Source: Trema orientale
Taxonomy: Eukaryota > Streptophyta > Magnoliopsida > Rosales > Cannabaceae
Direction: 5' to 3'
NCBI GenBank assembly: GCA_002914845.1
Contig: JXTC01000076.1
Location: 221,921 to 285,920, forward strand
DNA length: 64,000 bases
The notes beneath the pieces were generated by a model. The model was not told the origin of the DNA and ran no database searches. It saw only the letters and a list, made by a program, of their open reading frames with translations. The translations under genes were made by a program, and so were the position numbers. Positions 1 through 12,268 of the stretch are shown here, piece after piece (within the stretch, counting starts at the first letter, position 1; each line of letters begins with the position of its first letter).

Positions 1-2854
1 TTCCTTTGATGTAAAGGAGTCTATGAAAGTGCACTGTGGGTATGTTTTATTCTTGTCGTTTGCTTTTCTTGGATTCAGTAATAAGTTATGAAAATAGATT
101 GGAGTTTGGACTCTAAAAAATTTATATGGATACATCATATATTAATCTTTCCTGTGTTATGCTGTTGTTATGTATTTTATTTTATTTGTTTTTTATTTAT
201 TTTTTTCTGTCAGATTTGTCAAAGGAACTAAGCCTGGTTACCAGACTGGATTTGATATTGATGAAGCTGACCTTGCAGAGTTGGAGCAGTCCCACGAGGT
301 CATTGTTGCATCAGCTATATTTGGTAATTCTGAGCCTGGGAAAATGTACAAATTTTATTGCTTTTAATCATGTTTTTTTGCTTTTCCTCATGATCACACC
401 TTTTCTAGGAAATTATGACATAATACAACAACCGAAGAATGTCAGTGACTTGGCAAGAAAAAACATTCCCTTCTACATGTTTATTGATGAAGAGACAGAA
501 GCTTATTTAAAGAATTCCAGTGTCTTAGTATCCGGTAAGTGGATCGGAATGTGGAGAATAATTGTGGTTCGTAATATTCCATACAATGATTCAAGACGTA
601 ATGGAAAGGTTAGTCATTGGTGGAGTTGATTTTTGAAAAACTGAGGAGTTTTGGTAGAAGTATTGATGAATGATGATTTAGCATATACTTGTGCAGATAC
701 CAAAGCTTCTTCTGCACAGGCTTTTCCCCAATGTCCGATATTCCATATGGATTGATGGAAAGCTCCAGCTTGTAGTGGATCCTTATCAAGTTCTTGAGAG
801 GTAGACTTACGTCTTCTGCTTCTTTTGGACTTTTATGCTCTGTGGATGCCCTTAGAAGTTTCATGGGGACTATAGGGTTAGTGTTTTCGTTAAACCAGTT
901 CAGGCACAATTATTTCTATTGTAGGAATGGCCAAGAAATAACAGTTCTGAAATTGAAGGTTCAACAAACAACCTCTTTTATATTGTCTTTGTTTCGCTAG
1001 CAACTTGGGTAGGCTATTTTTTAACCAACCTTGTATCCGCAAAAAAAAATTCTTGCAAATTAGAGCTAATGCTATTTTTCAGAACCTGGGTAGGAGGGTT
1101 TTTCAAAAATCTAGACTGTGAGCAGGTTGAACATGAAGCTTAATTTACCTTTCCAGTGAAATATGAACTGTTATATTAACACTTTTTGTTTTGACTTTTG
1201 TTTTGTTTTCCTTTTTGTTTTGAGATTAACATGTATTATGGTTCTTGGTGGCTTTGTTGCTCTTTCTAGTACCTTGGAGACAGTCCAGACAGAAATGTCT
1301 ATTGATTTTAAGATTGAAGGGACATTTTTTTGAAGAGAAAAATATGCAAATTTTTGTTTCTACTTATTTTAGTTTTATTCTGTTTTAGTATTAATAATTC
1401 AAAGCAAATGCTTATCATTCTGGCATCATGCACATTGCGTGTATGAAAGAAATTTGATTTAAGTTTAAGAAAGAAATTTGATTTAAGTTTAACACATATC
1501 TTGTTTAACCCTAATGTCATTCAGGTTCTTGTGGCGCCACAATGCAACTTTTGCAATCTCAAGGCATTATAGGCGCTATGATGTCTTTGAGGAGGCGGAA
1601 GCTAATAAAGCTGCTGGAAAGTATGATAATGCTTCCATTGATAGGCAGATTGAGTTTTATAGAAAAGAGGGTTTAAAACCTTATTCTAAAGCTAAGCTTC
1701 CTATAACTAGTGGTAGGTTTGTGTTTAACATATAAACGCATTGATATTATGACTTCGGCGTTTGAATATCTCTGCACGTGTGTTTACATGTTTTAGCTGC
1801 TTTGACTTTCTGCAGATGTTCCTGAAGGTTGTGCTATTATAAGAGAGCATATTCCTATCACCAATTTGTTTACATGTCTATGGTTCAATGAAGTTGATCG
1901 TTTTACTTCCAGGGATCAGTTAAGCTTCTCCACAGTGAGGGATAAATTAATGGAAAAAGTGGGTTGGAGTGTCAATATGTTTCTGGATTGTGAAAGGCGT
2001 AATTTTGTAATACAGGTGCGAATACTTACTAATCGTTATCTGTTGTATGGCAAAACTTATTTAAAACCTTTGCACTAAATATTCTGTATACCTGTTCTTC
2101 AAATACTCTGTCAAGACTGCCACTTGAGGCTAGCTCAAGTAGCTGGGTGGGTGAGTGTGTGTGTGTCAGTTGTCCAGGGTTAAAGTTCGTATCTTATAGA
2201 AAAGACATGTCTAGGCTTGTTTTTGAACAATTTGAAAGGTTCTGTTACATTGCTTCATCAAGCCATTAGCTATCTCAGGGGTATTAGAAGCACTATTGAG
2301 ATATTATTGCTATTTGTGAAAGTTTACTTTTGTGAATTGATCAATGGAGCATAAAGTCACTTCCATTTTTACTTTTGTGAATTGATCAATGGAGCATACA
2401 GGTCATTTCCATTGTTCTTTGAAATGATGAATGGAATTAGTTTGCTAAATCCATTTTTTGAAATGTATGCATTACACGAACGAGCCTGAATCACTTTGGC
2501 CACAGAGGCCTCTAATAAGTTCAGTGGGATCCCCGTGGCCCAACGAATAAGTCACATAGTATACATACTGAATTTGGTCCTATAGTTTCTGTTCTTTATT
2601 TCTTTGCTAATAATATATATTTCGTATATCTGAATGTTTGAAGCGTTTATTTGCAGAAATACCACAGAGAGTTACTGGAGCAGATGCCTCCTCCTGCAGC
2701 GAGGCATTTCAAACCAGTTCCCTCTGATGGAAATACAAATGGAAGGGCACCGATAGGTAAGAAGGCTTTTACTCGGCGTGGAAGAGAAAGGAAATCTGGT
2801 TCGAAGCGTCATCGGAAGGTAACTGCCGGTGGTAGATACAGTTACTCATTCTAA
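1..2854 (+). CDS. DUF616 glycosyltransferase-like protein (MUCI70/TOD1 family), 3' part
   Basis: Exons read as 1-39 (5' end outside the window), 214-323, 409-608, 697-800, 1525-1712, 1816-2015 and 2657-2854. All junctions are GT-AG and keep one frame, giving 345 visible residues. The product carries family hallmarks: VHCGFVKG, IDEADLAELE, a WRIIVVRN strand, a LLLHRLFPN...WIDGKLQL block, ISRHYRRYDVFEEAEAN and a FNEVDRFTSRDQLSF block. The C-terminal tail is basic (RRGRERKSGSKRHRK). DUF616 members are predicted Golgi hexosyltransferases; Arabidopsis MUCI70 works in seed mucilage pectin formation and TOD1 in turgor control. The family is clear, but which paralogue this is stays open because the N-terminal membrane anchor is missing. 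The last exon contains a possible donor after position 2818 (AAG|GTAACT), so the extreme C-terminus could differ. Two short intronic tandem duplications and a SINE-like piece lie in its introns. Confidence 0.88.
1445..1491. repeat. 24-bp tandem duplication in an intron
   Basis: A unit starting gaaagaaatttgatttaag occurs at 1445 and again at 1469, directly adjacent. It sits in intron 801-1524 of the DUF616 gene, about 35 bases before the acceptor. Confidence 0.8.
2123..2200 (+). mobile_element. tRNA-derived SINE-like fragment
   Basis: A box A-like stretch (tagctcaagtagctgg at 2131-2146), a GT-rich middle and a box B-like stretch (gggttaaagttcg near 2177) follow each other at tRNA-like spacing. 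The layout matches the better preserved SINE at 37576-37736, which also has ggctagctca and a GT run. No target duplication was found. It lies in intron 2016-2656. Confidence 0.4.
2323..2414. repeat. 45-bp tandem duplication in an intron
   Basis: tttacttttgtgaattgatc begins at 2323 and again at 2368. The two 45-bp units differ at a few bases near their ends. It is in intron 2016-2656 of the DUF616 gene. Confidence 0.85.
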
Positions 2855-5800
2855 TTGTTTCCTTTAATTGATTCCCTCTCTCCCTTTGACTGACAGAAAA
2901 AGGTAACTTTTCCCATTTATTCTCATTTAAATCACCACATAGGAACACATGGTAAAATCTGTGCAGAAAAGGGAAGGAAAGATACAGTTCTAATTTTTTT
3001 CTTGGGAATTGTTGATATATATTCAATTTTGCTGTAAATACCCTTATCCTCAATAAGTTCAATTCAAGCTTTTTTCCATTTCTCCTCTGTTTCTTATGTT
3101 ATCTCGTATGTGTGTGTTTATCCTCAGTAAGTTCAGTCCGAGCTTCTGTCATTTTTCCTCTCATGTTCCTATGTGATCCTGTGTGTCTCTGCCTACACAC
3201 ACATAGGAGATAAATAATGGTAAAAAGAGCATTATTGTAGAGAGAAAAAGAATATTAATGATGCATGTCTTTTTATGTATATCATTGTAGTCCTTATATA
3301 ATAATCTAACAGTTCAAAAAACAATATCTATAAATAAGTAAAAAAAAAAAAAACCTGTTACCCATATATATATAGATATATATTCTACATATATGTGAAT
3401 TTATATTTACAGTAGCACAAAATTCATATTTAAGATATAAATAATGCTTAAAATGCTATATCAAAGCAAGTAATGAGATTGTATGGTAACTCATCTTCCA
3501 GGATAGGCACATTAATTTCTGTTCTTAAAACTCAAAGTTTTTAAGAGGAAGGAAAAAGGGTTCTAACGTATGATTGTTTTGCTCTCCTTTGTACAATGTC
3601 TACCCTTGAGAAACTCCTAATTATCCATATGCATAAATGGAATTAGAAAAAGAAATAGAGTTATAAATATAAGTTCATTCTGCAGCTTTTAACTGGCCTA
3701 TGATCTAAGCCTTAGTAATGAGCCTCTTTCCTACTTTTAGGTAGTTGAAATTTTAAAATATGGAACTTCAAAAGTGAAAGGATAAAGGTGAAAAATTCGG
3801 TCTTCCACCGAAGAGATTTCTTTACAAGTGGGAATTTTGAAGTGCCTAGAAGTTGGGGGACTTCCATATAGTATGTCAGTGGATTAATTAGTTAGACACT
3901 ACCTTATATATGAAACTCATCGAATATCTATATTTGCAATATATAACTGATGCAGTTGAGTTTGACATTTCAAACTTCTATACACGATCAAACTTCACAA
4001 GTGGGATGAATGACTTTTTACTCAATTGAGCTTAAGTTCAAGTGGTCTAACCATGGTGTCAAATTAAAGATCAAATAAATATTGAGCTTATAACCGGAAT
4101 CTAAACTGTTGTGTCATAATTTATATATTACATATATATGTATTCTCTCTCTCTTTTTTTTTTTTTTTTAATTCCAAACTTCTCAAACGTCCATGTGATC
4201 GCATATTGGAAATAATAGGCGGCTTTGTTGGAAAATATGACATGCGCCTCATAAATTCAAGGGGACGATCCAACACAATCACAAGATATATGACTCTCAA
4301 CCAGCCTCCTTGCGAATAAAAAAAAAAAAAAGAAAGAGACTAAACAGCCTGTAAGTGTGGTGGTGAGTGAGCGGTGAGTTGTGACCTCGCAATGATAGCT
4401 TTTGTTGTTTCCCCTTTGAAAGCCTCAACATACCTCATCATATAATAATAGTTAATAAGAGTATAATATGTATACTTGTCATTCTGTTGGCGTACAGAAC
4501 AAAGCTAATACAGCTTGTTATATACTAAAATATACCAATATTGTTGCTTTATTACTAATATTATTATCATTATCATCGGTGTTACATATCGGACCCACGT
4601 TCCTAAAATTCAGTAAAGGAGTATGAAAATTTGACCCCCAAAATAGAAAGCAACTTTGAATTTGGAGAAAATCGTGGAGCAATGTTTCTACTTTCTTTAA
4701 CACTTTTGCTATGTGTGAGAGTCTAGTAGTAAGGTTAGTGCACAGTCTGGTATGAGTCTTATTCGATTCGATTTGGTTGTATTTAAAATTTATTTCTTCT
4801 GAATCTGATTCATGGCTAACATTACGTATCTGATTTTCATATTTAATTTTGGTTTTGCCATTTTATGCCTCGCCCTTTTATTTTAACACTTGAAGTAATT
4901 TTTTAAAAGATATGGCAGCCCTCTCTCCACGACTCCTCAATGAAGTCTATTTAATTTTCTCAAATATTTGTACTTATGAAAGTTTCCTCACTATCTTTCT
5001 CATAAAAAAAAAAAAAAGAGACAGAAAAGTTCTCTTACTACCAGCTCTACCTCCACAAAGTGCAAAAGAGGGTTTAGCTTTGAATAGATAAACAAAACTA
5101 CAAAAGCTCAAAGAGGAACTCTTTCTTTTGTCTACTCTTTGTTTTAATTAAGGTCATACGATGGTTATTCAAATAGAGAAGGCCTTGTTAAATTGCAAAT
5201 TGGTGACTCCGTAACCAATAGTCACTTAAACAAGTTTGTAAATTTTTATTGTATATCAACCCTAAAAGCTCCAAATTAAAGACATGAACGAACTTTTTGG
5301 TTTGGAAAGTCACTCAAAGAAGAACCCATATCAATTATCAAGTCCATGAATCAAAACTGACCACCTTTAGATTGACTTAAAAACTGATCTGGGGGATAGT
5401 AAAGTGCAGCCCTACATGTTTCCCAAACAGTATGGTTTTAACCCAAAAAAAAAAAAAGAAGAAGAAGAAAAAAGAATGGGAACCCATTAGTAAAGACCCA
5501 CAAAGTTTTCAATTGGTTAGCAGAACAAGCTAGGAAGTAACCAGAAAAAAGCATGGCATTTTCTGCATGGTGTGGTGGGTGTTGGGAGTATGTATAGGGG
5601 AAGCAATCTCTATGCCCCTTAAATAGTTTAGTTTTATTATTATATCAAATCTCAATCTCCATGACCATCTTTCTCAAACCCAAGGATTTCTTTTTTTTTT
5701 TTTTTTGTGGCTAAAATCTCAGACCCAACTTCATACAAATAAAAAGTTCCTCCAACAAAAGCATTGATGTCGCTGAAATCACACTCCCACCAATTTCCTC

Positions 5801-6382
5801 AAAAGCTTTCATTTTTCTCCCTTCCTTTGAAAAACCCTTCCCCAGTTTTGTTTCTTTACAATGTCTCAGCCATAGGGATGCCCTCTCTTGGTCTTGGATC
5901 CTTGGTTTTCCTTTGACAATGAAACAAAACAAAACAAAAAAAAGTGAAGGGTGGGGTTCAATGGGCTTTCTTTCTTCACTCTTATCCCCTCCTCTATTTA
6001 AACCTTGATTCTTTAATCAAGACCTTATTGGGTTGGAGGACAAGATCTTAAGTTCTGATCATTAGGTTCATCTGGGTTTTATTTCAATTGTAAATAGAAT
6101 CCAAGTAATTGGGTTCCTGCCCATTTGCCTAAAAAAAAAATTCAGGGTTTAGGATTTTTCAGCCAATGATTTTTTATTTTTATTTTTGAAATTTTTAATG
6201 TATGAGCAGTACAGCATATGTCCTGAATAGTCACAGGAGCAGGCCCTTTTAATTTTCAGATAAATATTTTGCTGTAGAAGCTTGTATTTGAACAAATCGT
6301 TTGACAGAGTGGGAAGAAGATGAGTTAGAATCAAAGCTCAAATTTTTCTGAAGAGGGAGAAAGAAAGAAAGGATTTTACTTG
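2855..6382. other. intergenic, DUF616 3' flank to small membrane protein gene
   Basis: The first few hundred bases are presumably 3'UTR. The rest is AT-rich with poly-A and poly-T runs (3340-3352, 4147-4169, 5006-5017, 5690-5706) and an AT microsatellite near 3365-3400. Open frames here are short and have no recognisable domain. Roughly the last 300 bases before 6383 would hold the promoter and 5'UTR of the next gene. No RNA gene or transposon was recognised. Confidence 0.6.
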
Positions 6383-6817
6383 ATGGGTTTATCTGGGTTT
6401 TTCCTCCTTTGTGTTCTCCACTCTTTTATAGCTTTGACTTGTGGAGTTCTGATGATGTTCTATGCTAACGAGTTCGCTGTGTTTGGCCACGGATTAGAGA
6501 CTGCTATAAAGCTTCAAGGGTCAACGCCCCAAGATCAGCTTTTGATCCGGACCTCCGATTCATTTTCGGGTTTGCTTCTATTTGCTGTTGGTTTCATACT
6601 GTTGATGGTGGCTTTTGTTAGAGACAGAGAGTTTCAGAGCTTCTTTGCTAAAGGGTGTGTATTGCTTCACATTGCCATGGCTATTTGGAGAGTTTACTTT
6701 GAGAGAAAACTTGAAGACCTCGCTCGTGATTGGCCGAGGCAGGTTGCTGGGGATATTACATTAGCATTTTCATGGATTTTCCTTCTTGTTTACTCATGGA
6801 GAGAAAAATATGATTAG
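6383..6817 (+). CDS. small four-helix membrane protein, plant family of unknown function
   Basis: An intronless frame of 144 codons starts at ATG 6383; a frame starting one codon earlier would use TTG and is not the real start. Four hydrophobic segments are visible at about residues 5-27, 61-79, 87-106 and 120-139. Short charged loops and a KYD C-terminus complete it. A polar stretch at 43-60 (QGSTPQDQ...RTSDS) separates helices one and two. The protein looks like the conserved plant 'transmembrane protein' of about 140-150 residues, but I cannot name a characterised homologue and no catalytic motif is visible. The high hydrophobicity, clean single frame and sensible context (isolated between long spacers) argue that it is a real gene. 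Confidence 0.75.
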   Translation: MGLSGFFLLCVLHSFIALTCGVLMMFYANEFAVFGHGLETAIKLQGSTPQDQLLIRTSDSFSGLLLFAVGFILLMVAFVRDREFQSFFAKGCVLLHIAMAIWRVYFERKLEDLARDWPRQVAGDITLAFSWIFLLVYSWREKYD

Positions 6818-8617
6818 TAGGGGAAACTGCATTTACTTAGCTATAAAGCAAAGACGATCAATTTTGAGGAGGAAGGTAAACTCTTGTTTGGAACTCTTCT
6901 AATTTGGTCCCTCAGCTGTGCAAAATTTGGTGGTTAATTCTGCAAAAGGGATTTCTTGCTTTATGCTGTAAGTAACGATTGAAGAAGATGCATTTGAAGA
7001 AAATATCAAATTCCGGGTTAGTTTATTTGTCTTTATCTCGTAAATCTTGAAGGAGCTGGGATCTGAAAAATGAAAGTAGGATCTTGAGTTGGTCTGTTTG
7101 CTTAATCTGAATACCCCGTTCTTGTAAATTTCCTCAGGTCATACGTTAAATGTTCATTCAAATTGTGAGAAACATGTGAACTTTCTTTTCGTTACATTTG
7201 TAGTATACTTGCAGCTTTGACACACATCATACAATAGAAATGTAGAGTGTTATTTTCCGTGATCGAATGGCATCTTTGTTCATTGATTTAAAGCTGTGTC
7301 TTGGTTAAAGTTTCTCTGGCCTGATTGACATGACAATGCATTTGTTTTTAACTGAGTGACATTGCTTAGTTTTGATTGGCACTTTTCTTTTTGCTTAAGG
7401 AGTTTGCTTAATACTTGTAGTCTTTTCCAACTTTTCTGGATCAAGCATTACAACTTAGTAAAATTGTGGTGAGAGAAGATGGGTTAGGCATCTTACGTTT
7501 AAACTTCCCACATTGTGGTTGATAGTTTCAGTTTGCAGCAAACTGCTGTTCAGATGTTTTTACATGTAACTTGTTGTGTGTGTATTTACTTTGAGTTGTG
7601 GAATATGGAATGAGGAGAAGAGCAGAGCTACTGTCTTCCTCATTGTAAAATTACCATCATTGGCTTTTAACCATTTACGGTTTCACATATGAGCACAGAT
7701 ATGTATTAACCTGACGATGATCACCGGTACTAGATATATTGTGGTCAATAACATTGGTGAATCGGGTGTTTTTAATAATCCCCATGTCAATTCTAGAACC
7801 CACAGATTAGGAGTCTTACACAGTTTTATGTAACAATTTCTGATGCAAAATGATCGGAGGTGATATAAGCATTGAATACATTTGTAAATCGTGTTAAATG
7901 AATTCCTTTAATGAACCATGGAATTGCACTGAGTGCCTTAGATTTTGTGAACTCAACATGTCCTTAGAACTTCTGGCTGCCTTTTTCAGGATGCTAAGCT
8001 AAGTAAGCTGAGGATCTTAGACAAGTTCGCATTTTTCCCCTGTGAAGTTCTCAAAGTTTGCTTTTTGATAATATTTCACAAGTTTGCATTATGAAATTCA
8101 CAAGTTGATGCAGACACAGGAAGTTTCTTTGGCTTTTTGTAAAGTACAGATTTGGCCAACCTAACATTTCAATCGGTGGCAGCTTTTGTCGGCTGTTAGG
8201 ACTGGATGTGAAGAAATCATATCATTTTTTTGTCTGCTCAATGGAAATAGTTTTGAGGCCAATGGTGAATCTGTTCATGTCATGAGTCCCATAACTTGTA
8301 CTATAACATGATCCTATAGTGGGGTTTACATTCTAAATTTATAACATGATCCTAAGGTGCCCATGAGGTGTCATATTTTTTATAAATAATTTAATACACA
8401 GGGTTCTATTTGAGGTGTTATTTCATCTTTACAATAAAAAAAACTGACACCTCCTGGCATTTTACATTCATTTTGGATTGAAATATTTTATTTCGCTGGC
8501 CGTTTCCTTTATTCGGGCAATATTAATAGACGTATGGACTTTGGAGGTCTGTGACTGAATTTGGTATCGCATGGGGGCTGGGGTCTTAGATGCTTCTACT
8601 GCAATTCCATTGTCTGC
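6818..8617. other. intergenic, downstream of the membrane protein gene
   Basis: Mixed AT-rich sequence with no long open frame in either direction and no transposon signature that I could recognise. The first 300-400 bases are the likely 3'UTR. Confidence 0.5.
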
Positions 8618-8941
8618 TTTGTGGCCTTGGAATTACAAATGAGGGGTAGGGCTGCCTTAGGCTATGTTTGGTAGGAGGAAATGTTTGGTAGGAGGAAGAG
8701 AGAGTAAGAAGAATGAGGAATTAAGAAAGGATGGAGAATATAAAGAAGGAAGATGAGAGCGATAATTTTCTATTTTATCTTTGTGGCCTTGGAGTTACAA
8801 ATGAGGGGTAGGGCTGCTTTAGGCTATGTTTGGTAGAGGAAGGGAGAATAGGAAGGTAGGAGGAATTAAGGAAGGATAGAGAATGTAAAAGAGGGAGATG
8901 AGAGTGATAATTTCCTATTTAGTTTGGTGAGAATGATGGAA
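8618..8941. repeat. 162-bp tandem duplication across a MITE's left edge
   Basis: gtggccttggaattacaaat at 8621 recurs as gtggccttggagttacaaat at 8783. The duplicated unit covers flanking DNA, the element's left terminal repeat (ggctatgtttggtag) and about 100 bases of purine-rich interior. The copies differ at several positions and by small indels, so it is not a simple assembly echo. Confidence 0.85.
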
Positions 8942-9202
8942 AATATTTATTTATGAAATTATTATAATACTCATTTTATAATTATTTAAATAATTATTTT
9001 ATAGAGTATATATGTCAATCTCTTTTTTTTTTAACTTTATTTTTCTCCGATTCTTCCAAAGTTGGAAAGATGAGATATTCTTAGCCCGGAAGGAAACTTC
9101 TCCTCTCCACTTCTCCTCTCCCTCCCACCAAATAAAGAAAGATCTACTCCTCTCCCTCTAACATCTTCATCCTTTTACTCATCTCTCTTACCAAACAAAG
9201 CC
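8660..9202. mobile_element. MITE with GGCTATGTTTGGTA-type terminal repeats (Tourist-like)
   Basis: The left end GGCTATGTTTGGTAGGAGG is mirrored by TTACCAAACAAAGCC on the right. The left flank is TTA and the right flank TAA, the class of 3-bp target used by PIF/Harbinger elements, although the two are not identical. The interior is purine-rich on the left and pyrimidine-rich on the right, and it could fold back. It has no coding capacity. Both ends are also duplicated (see 8618-8941 and 9181-9300). Confidence 0.6.
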
Positions 9203-9300
9203 TAATGTTTAGAGATTAATAAATAAATCTCGAGTGTGTCAGCTCTCTTACCAAACAAAGCCTAATGTTTAGAGATTAATAAATAAATCTCGAGTGTGTC
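9181..9300. repeat. 60-bp tandem duplication across the MITE's right edge
   Basis: 9181-9240 and 9241-9300 are identical except at the second base (at- versus ag-). The unit carries the right terminal repeat ttaccaaacaaagcc plus 38 bases of flank ending in ctcgagtgtgtc. Confidence 0.95.
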
Positions 9301-10690
9301 AGATGCTAAGAGAGATAAACTCGTTATCAAACTGAGATGGTTTCAATAAAACTCTCTCCATGTATTCTTTAGTGGCTAGTGCTAAATCTAATTGAAAAGA
9401 CTCAAACTATCCTATTATTGGAATTCTTTTATTTTCTCTCAATAATACAGTAATGCTATCATTTGCAAAATTATAAATACAGTGAGATGAATGTATATCA
9501 AATATCAATAAAAAGTTAGAGGATCATAGTGAAAGAGAATTTAATTTGTTAAATATATTTTCTTGAAAACAATTCTCAAAATTCAACAAAAAAGAATAAG
9601 TCTCTAAAGCATATTATTGGGTTCTCAGCAAAAATAAAAAAAAATGTTTTATTTGTCCCCACCAAATTAATAAATGGTCTTTACTCAACATAATTAATAT
9701 CCCTCTTAAAATTTTTTGAAATCTGTATTTTTCATAAGATGGCGGCCCGTGGTTCCGTTTGCTTTACTCACACATATAATTACATTTTGACTAGTTCAGT
9801 TTGTAAATTGTACATTACGTTTTAACTATTATCAACATCAATCTTTAGATTTAAATCTTGTACACCAATTGGGTTAACCAAAATACTCCTTTGGACTTTA
9901 AAGGTATATATATTTAAAATAAATAAATGTTAAAATTAATTAAAACTAATAACTAAAAATAACATATACAACAAAATTGAATTAAAAACTTGAAAAAGCT
10001 TAGAAGTTTTTGAATATTTATTAATTTAGTTATTAATTTTAGATAAGCTTTTTCAATTACTTTTAAATTATATACATTTAAAGTTTAAAATGCTATTTGG
10101 TAAACTCAATGATTAAAATAAGTGTTTGATCCTGAAAGAGTATATATTTGTTACAAGTTTTAAATTTGAAAATCACTTTAACATACGTTATAAACTGAAC
10201 GAACAATCAAAATGCAAAATATTGAATAATAATTCCTTACATTTCAAAAAAAAAAAAATCCATAGAGAAAAAAGATATATTGCTATTAAAACTAAAACAC
10301 CGACATTTTTTTAATAAAGGATTAAGAAAAAATGACATCAACCATAAATATACGAAGGGTATTTTTACTAATCTGTAATAGAGAAAAAAAATGAGAATGA
10401 ATTTTTTTTTTAATGTGTCTACATACTAACTAATTATATATTAAAAAAAAATTCTAGTATTTTCCACTTTTTAATTTTTATTCACCTCCATTCTTATTCT
10501 GATTCTATTCATTCCCCCGTGGATGGGTTAGTAAGCGTGGCCTGAAGTCATATTATTGAAAAGTCCAAAATGAGCCCACAAATACGTAGGCCTGAAACGC
10601 GGCCCATTATGGACCTTAAAAGAAGTTCCCAAAAGTGAATGAGGTCTTAAACTTCAAAACTTTGACTAGTCTGTCTTCATCACACAACCA
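9301..10690. other. intergenic, AT-rich
   Basis: Very AT-rich, with many homopolymer runs and no supported gene. gattagtaaacgtggcctga near 11459 resembles ggttagtaagcgtggcctga near 10526, so a short dispersed repeat may flank the COX17 leader. The last 200 bases are presumably the COX17 promoter. Confidence 0.5.
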
Positions 10691-12025
10691 AACCCTGTGT
10701 ATTCTCCCTCGGCCGTCCCTTTGAACGGTAACTTATTCTACTCCAATTCTCTCTTCAGTTTTTCTTTTTAATATTTCTTAGTTAGTTTATTATATTTTTC
10801 TTTCTTCATGAATGATGAATTTTCACTTTATTTCTTTAGAAGCATATTATGAATGTGTTTATGTGTGTTTTGTGATTCTGATCTTTTGCTTTCAAAATTT
10901 CTGTAAAATAATATGGTTTAAACTACTTCATTTATAGCTTTTTTCATATAGATCAATGGGTTCTTTTGCCTTTTTTTTTTTTTTGGAGAGGGGAGGGGGG
11001 GTTTTCAAAATATGTTTTCTTGTATGGTCGAGCTGAGCTTGTTTCCTTTTCCTAAATACACACCCGCCATGTGTTTGATAGAAAGCCCAAAAGAGTTTAG
11101 AGAGAACACGTCTAGTTGATTACCAAGTGGTAGCGAGATAGGCCGTTTGGCTATTACTTCTTCTATGCTGATATGCTTTTATTTTATGGGCTTCCACTGG
11201 AGTTCTGGGAAAGTTCTTTTGCTTGAGAGTATCATCATTCAACTTGGTTAAACTCTCTAATGAATTTTCGAAGTTGGTTACTTGTTCTCTCTCTCTCTCT
11301 CTCTTTTTTTTTTTTAAATTAATCGTAAGGGAATGTCTAATAATCCTTAACGAAAAAAATCGTAATAAAAAAGATTTTGAAGAGGAATGAGATGGAATAA
11401 GGCAAGGATTAAATGTTTGTTTCCTAAGAGAAATAGAAATGTTTCTCTTATTTTCCGGATTAGTAAACGTGGCCTGAATTCAACTACTTGGAGTTACATT
11501 TTAGTTGAGTTCACCCTTATTTCCATGATTACCTTTTGTCATCAGTTTTCAATTTGTTTTTCTTTTTGTTCTTGTTATTGTTTTGTTTTATTTGTCACAC
11601 CAGCTATAATGCTTTTCTCGGCAATTATTTCATATTTATACCTTTTTTCTTTGCGCATCTGTACGTTATTGGAAATTTGGCTTTTGTAAGCTATTACGCT
11701 GTGAACTAGTTTTTGGTCTGATAGAACATGTCCTTCCTGGTACACCCATTGATCTGTTTTCATCTTTCTATTTGTTTAGACACATTCTATATGCTATTTT
11801 TATATAAACGTCGACCCTTAATGATTCTAACACTAATGACTCTAAACTATAAGCATAGAATGAAACTACGATACTTCTGATCTGCATTTTTGCTTGTCCA
11901 TTTTCTTTGGAAATTTCTTGAACAAGTTTGGTCCATGGACTGCAAAGCGCTTATTATTTTATGTTACTTAGTCTTCTGTCTTTTTTGTCTTCAGTGTTTG
12001 ATTTCTTTCTCCAAGGGCTTCTAAC
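10691..12025 (+). promoter_or_regulatory. probable COX17 5'UTR with a 1.27-kb leader intron
   Basis: A likely leader exon ends at 10727 (ttgaacg|gtaactt). A good polypyrimidine tract and acceptor (tttttgtcttcag) end at 11994, leaving 31 bases of leader before ATG 12026. The stretch between is T-rich, as plant introns are, and has no coding frame of note. A CT microsatellite lies at about 11286-11304. The exon boundary is inferred from splice-site quality only. Confidence 0.45.
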
Positions 12026-12268
12026 ATGGGTGGGCTGCCAACGGACAATACTTCATCTACTTTAGCTTTGTTAGGTTCTCAGAAAAACCATGGATCACCT
12101 ATCAATAAGCCTGGACCGGAAACAAAGCCAAAGAAGAAGATTTGCTGTGCTTGCCCGGATACTAAGAAGCTGAGAGACGAATGCATTGTGGAACATGGGG
12201 AAGAAGCTTGTGGAAAATGGATTGAGGCTCATCTTAAGTGTCTCCGGGCCGAAGGCTTTAATGTTTAG
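12026..12268 (+). CDS. COX17: cytochrome c oxidase copper chaperone COX17
   Basis: An 80-residue protein in one exon. The conserved core starts at about residue 34 with [15 protein letters not shown]. It contains the copper-binding Cys40-Cys41-x-Cys43 and the twin CX9C pairs Cys43/Cys53 and Cys62/Cys72, in the helix-hairpin-helix layout of the family. COX17 carries Cu(I) in the mitochondrial intermembrane space and hands it to SCO1 and COX11 for cytochrome c oxidase assembly. CX9C proteins are imported and oxidised by the MIA40 pathway and need no cleavable presequence, which fits the uncharged N-terminus here. Length and all six cysteines match plant COX17. The start is the first ATG after a strong acceptor. 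Confidence 0.96.
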   Translation: MGGLPTDNTSSTLALLGSQKNHGSPINKPGPETKPKKKICCACPDTKKLRDECIVEHGEEACGKWIEAHLKCLRAEGFNV

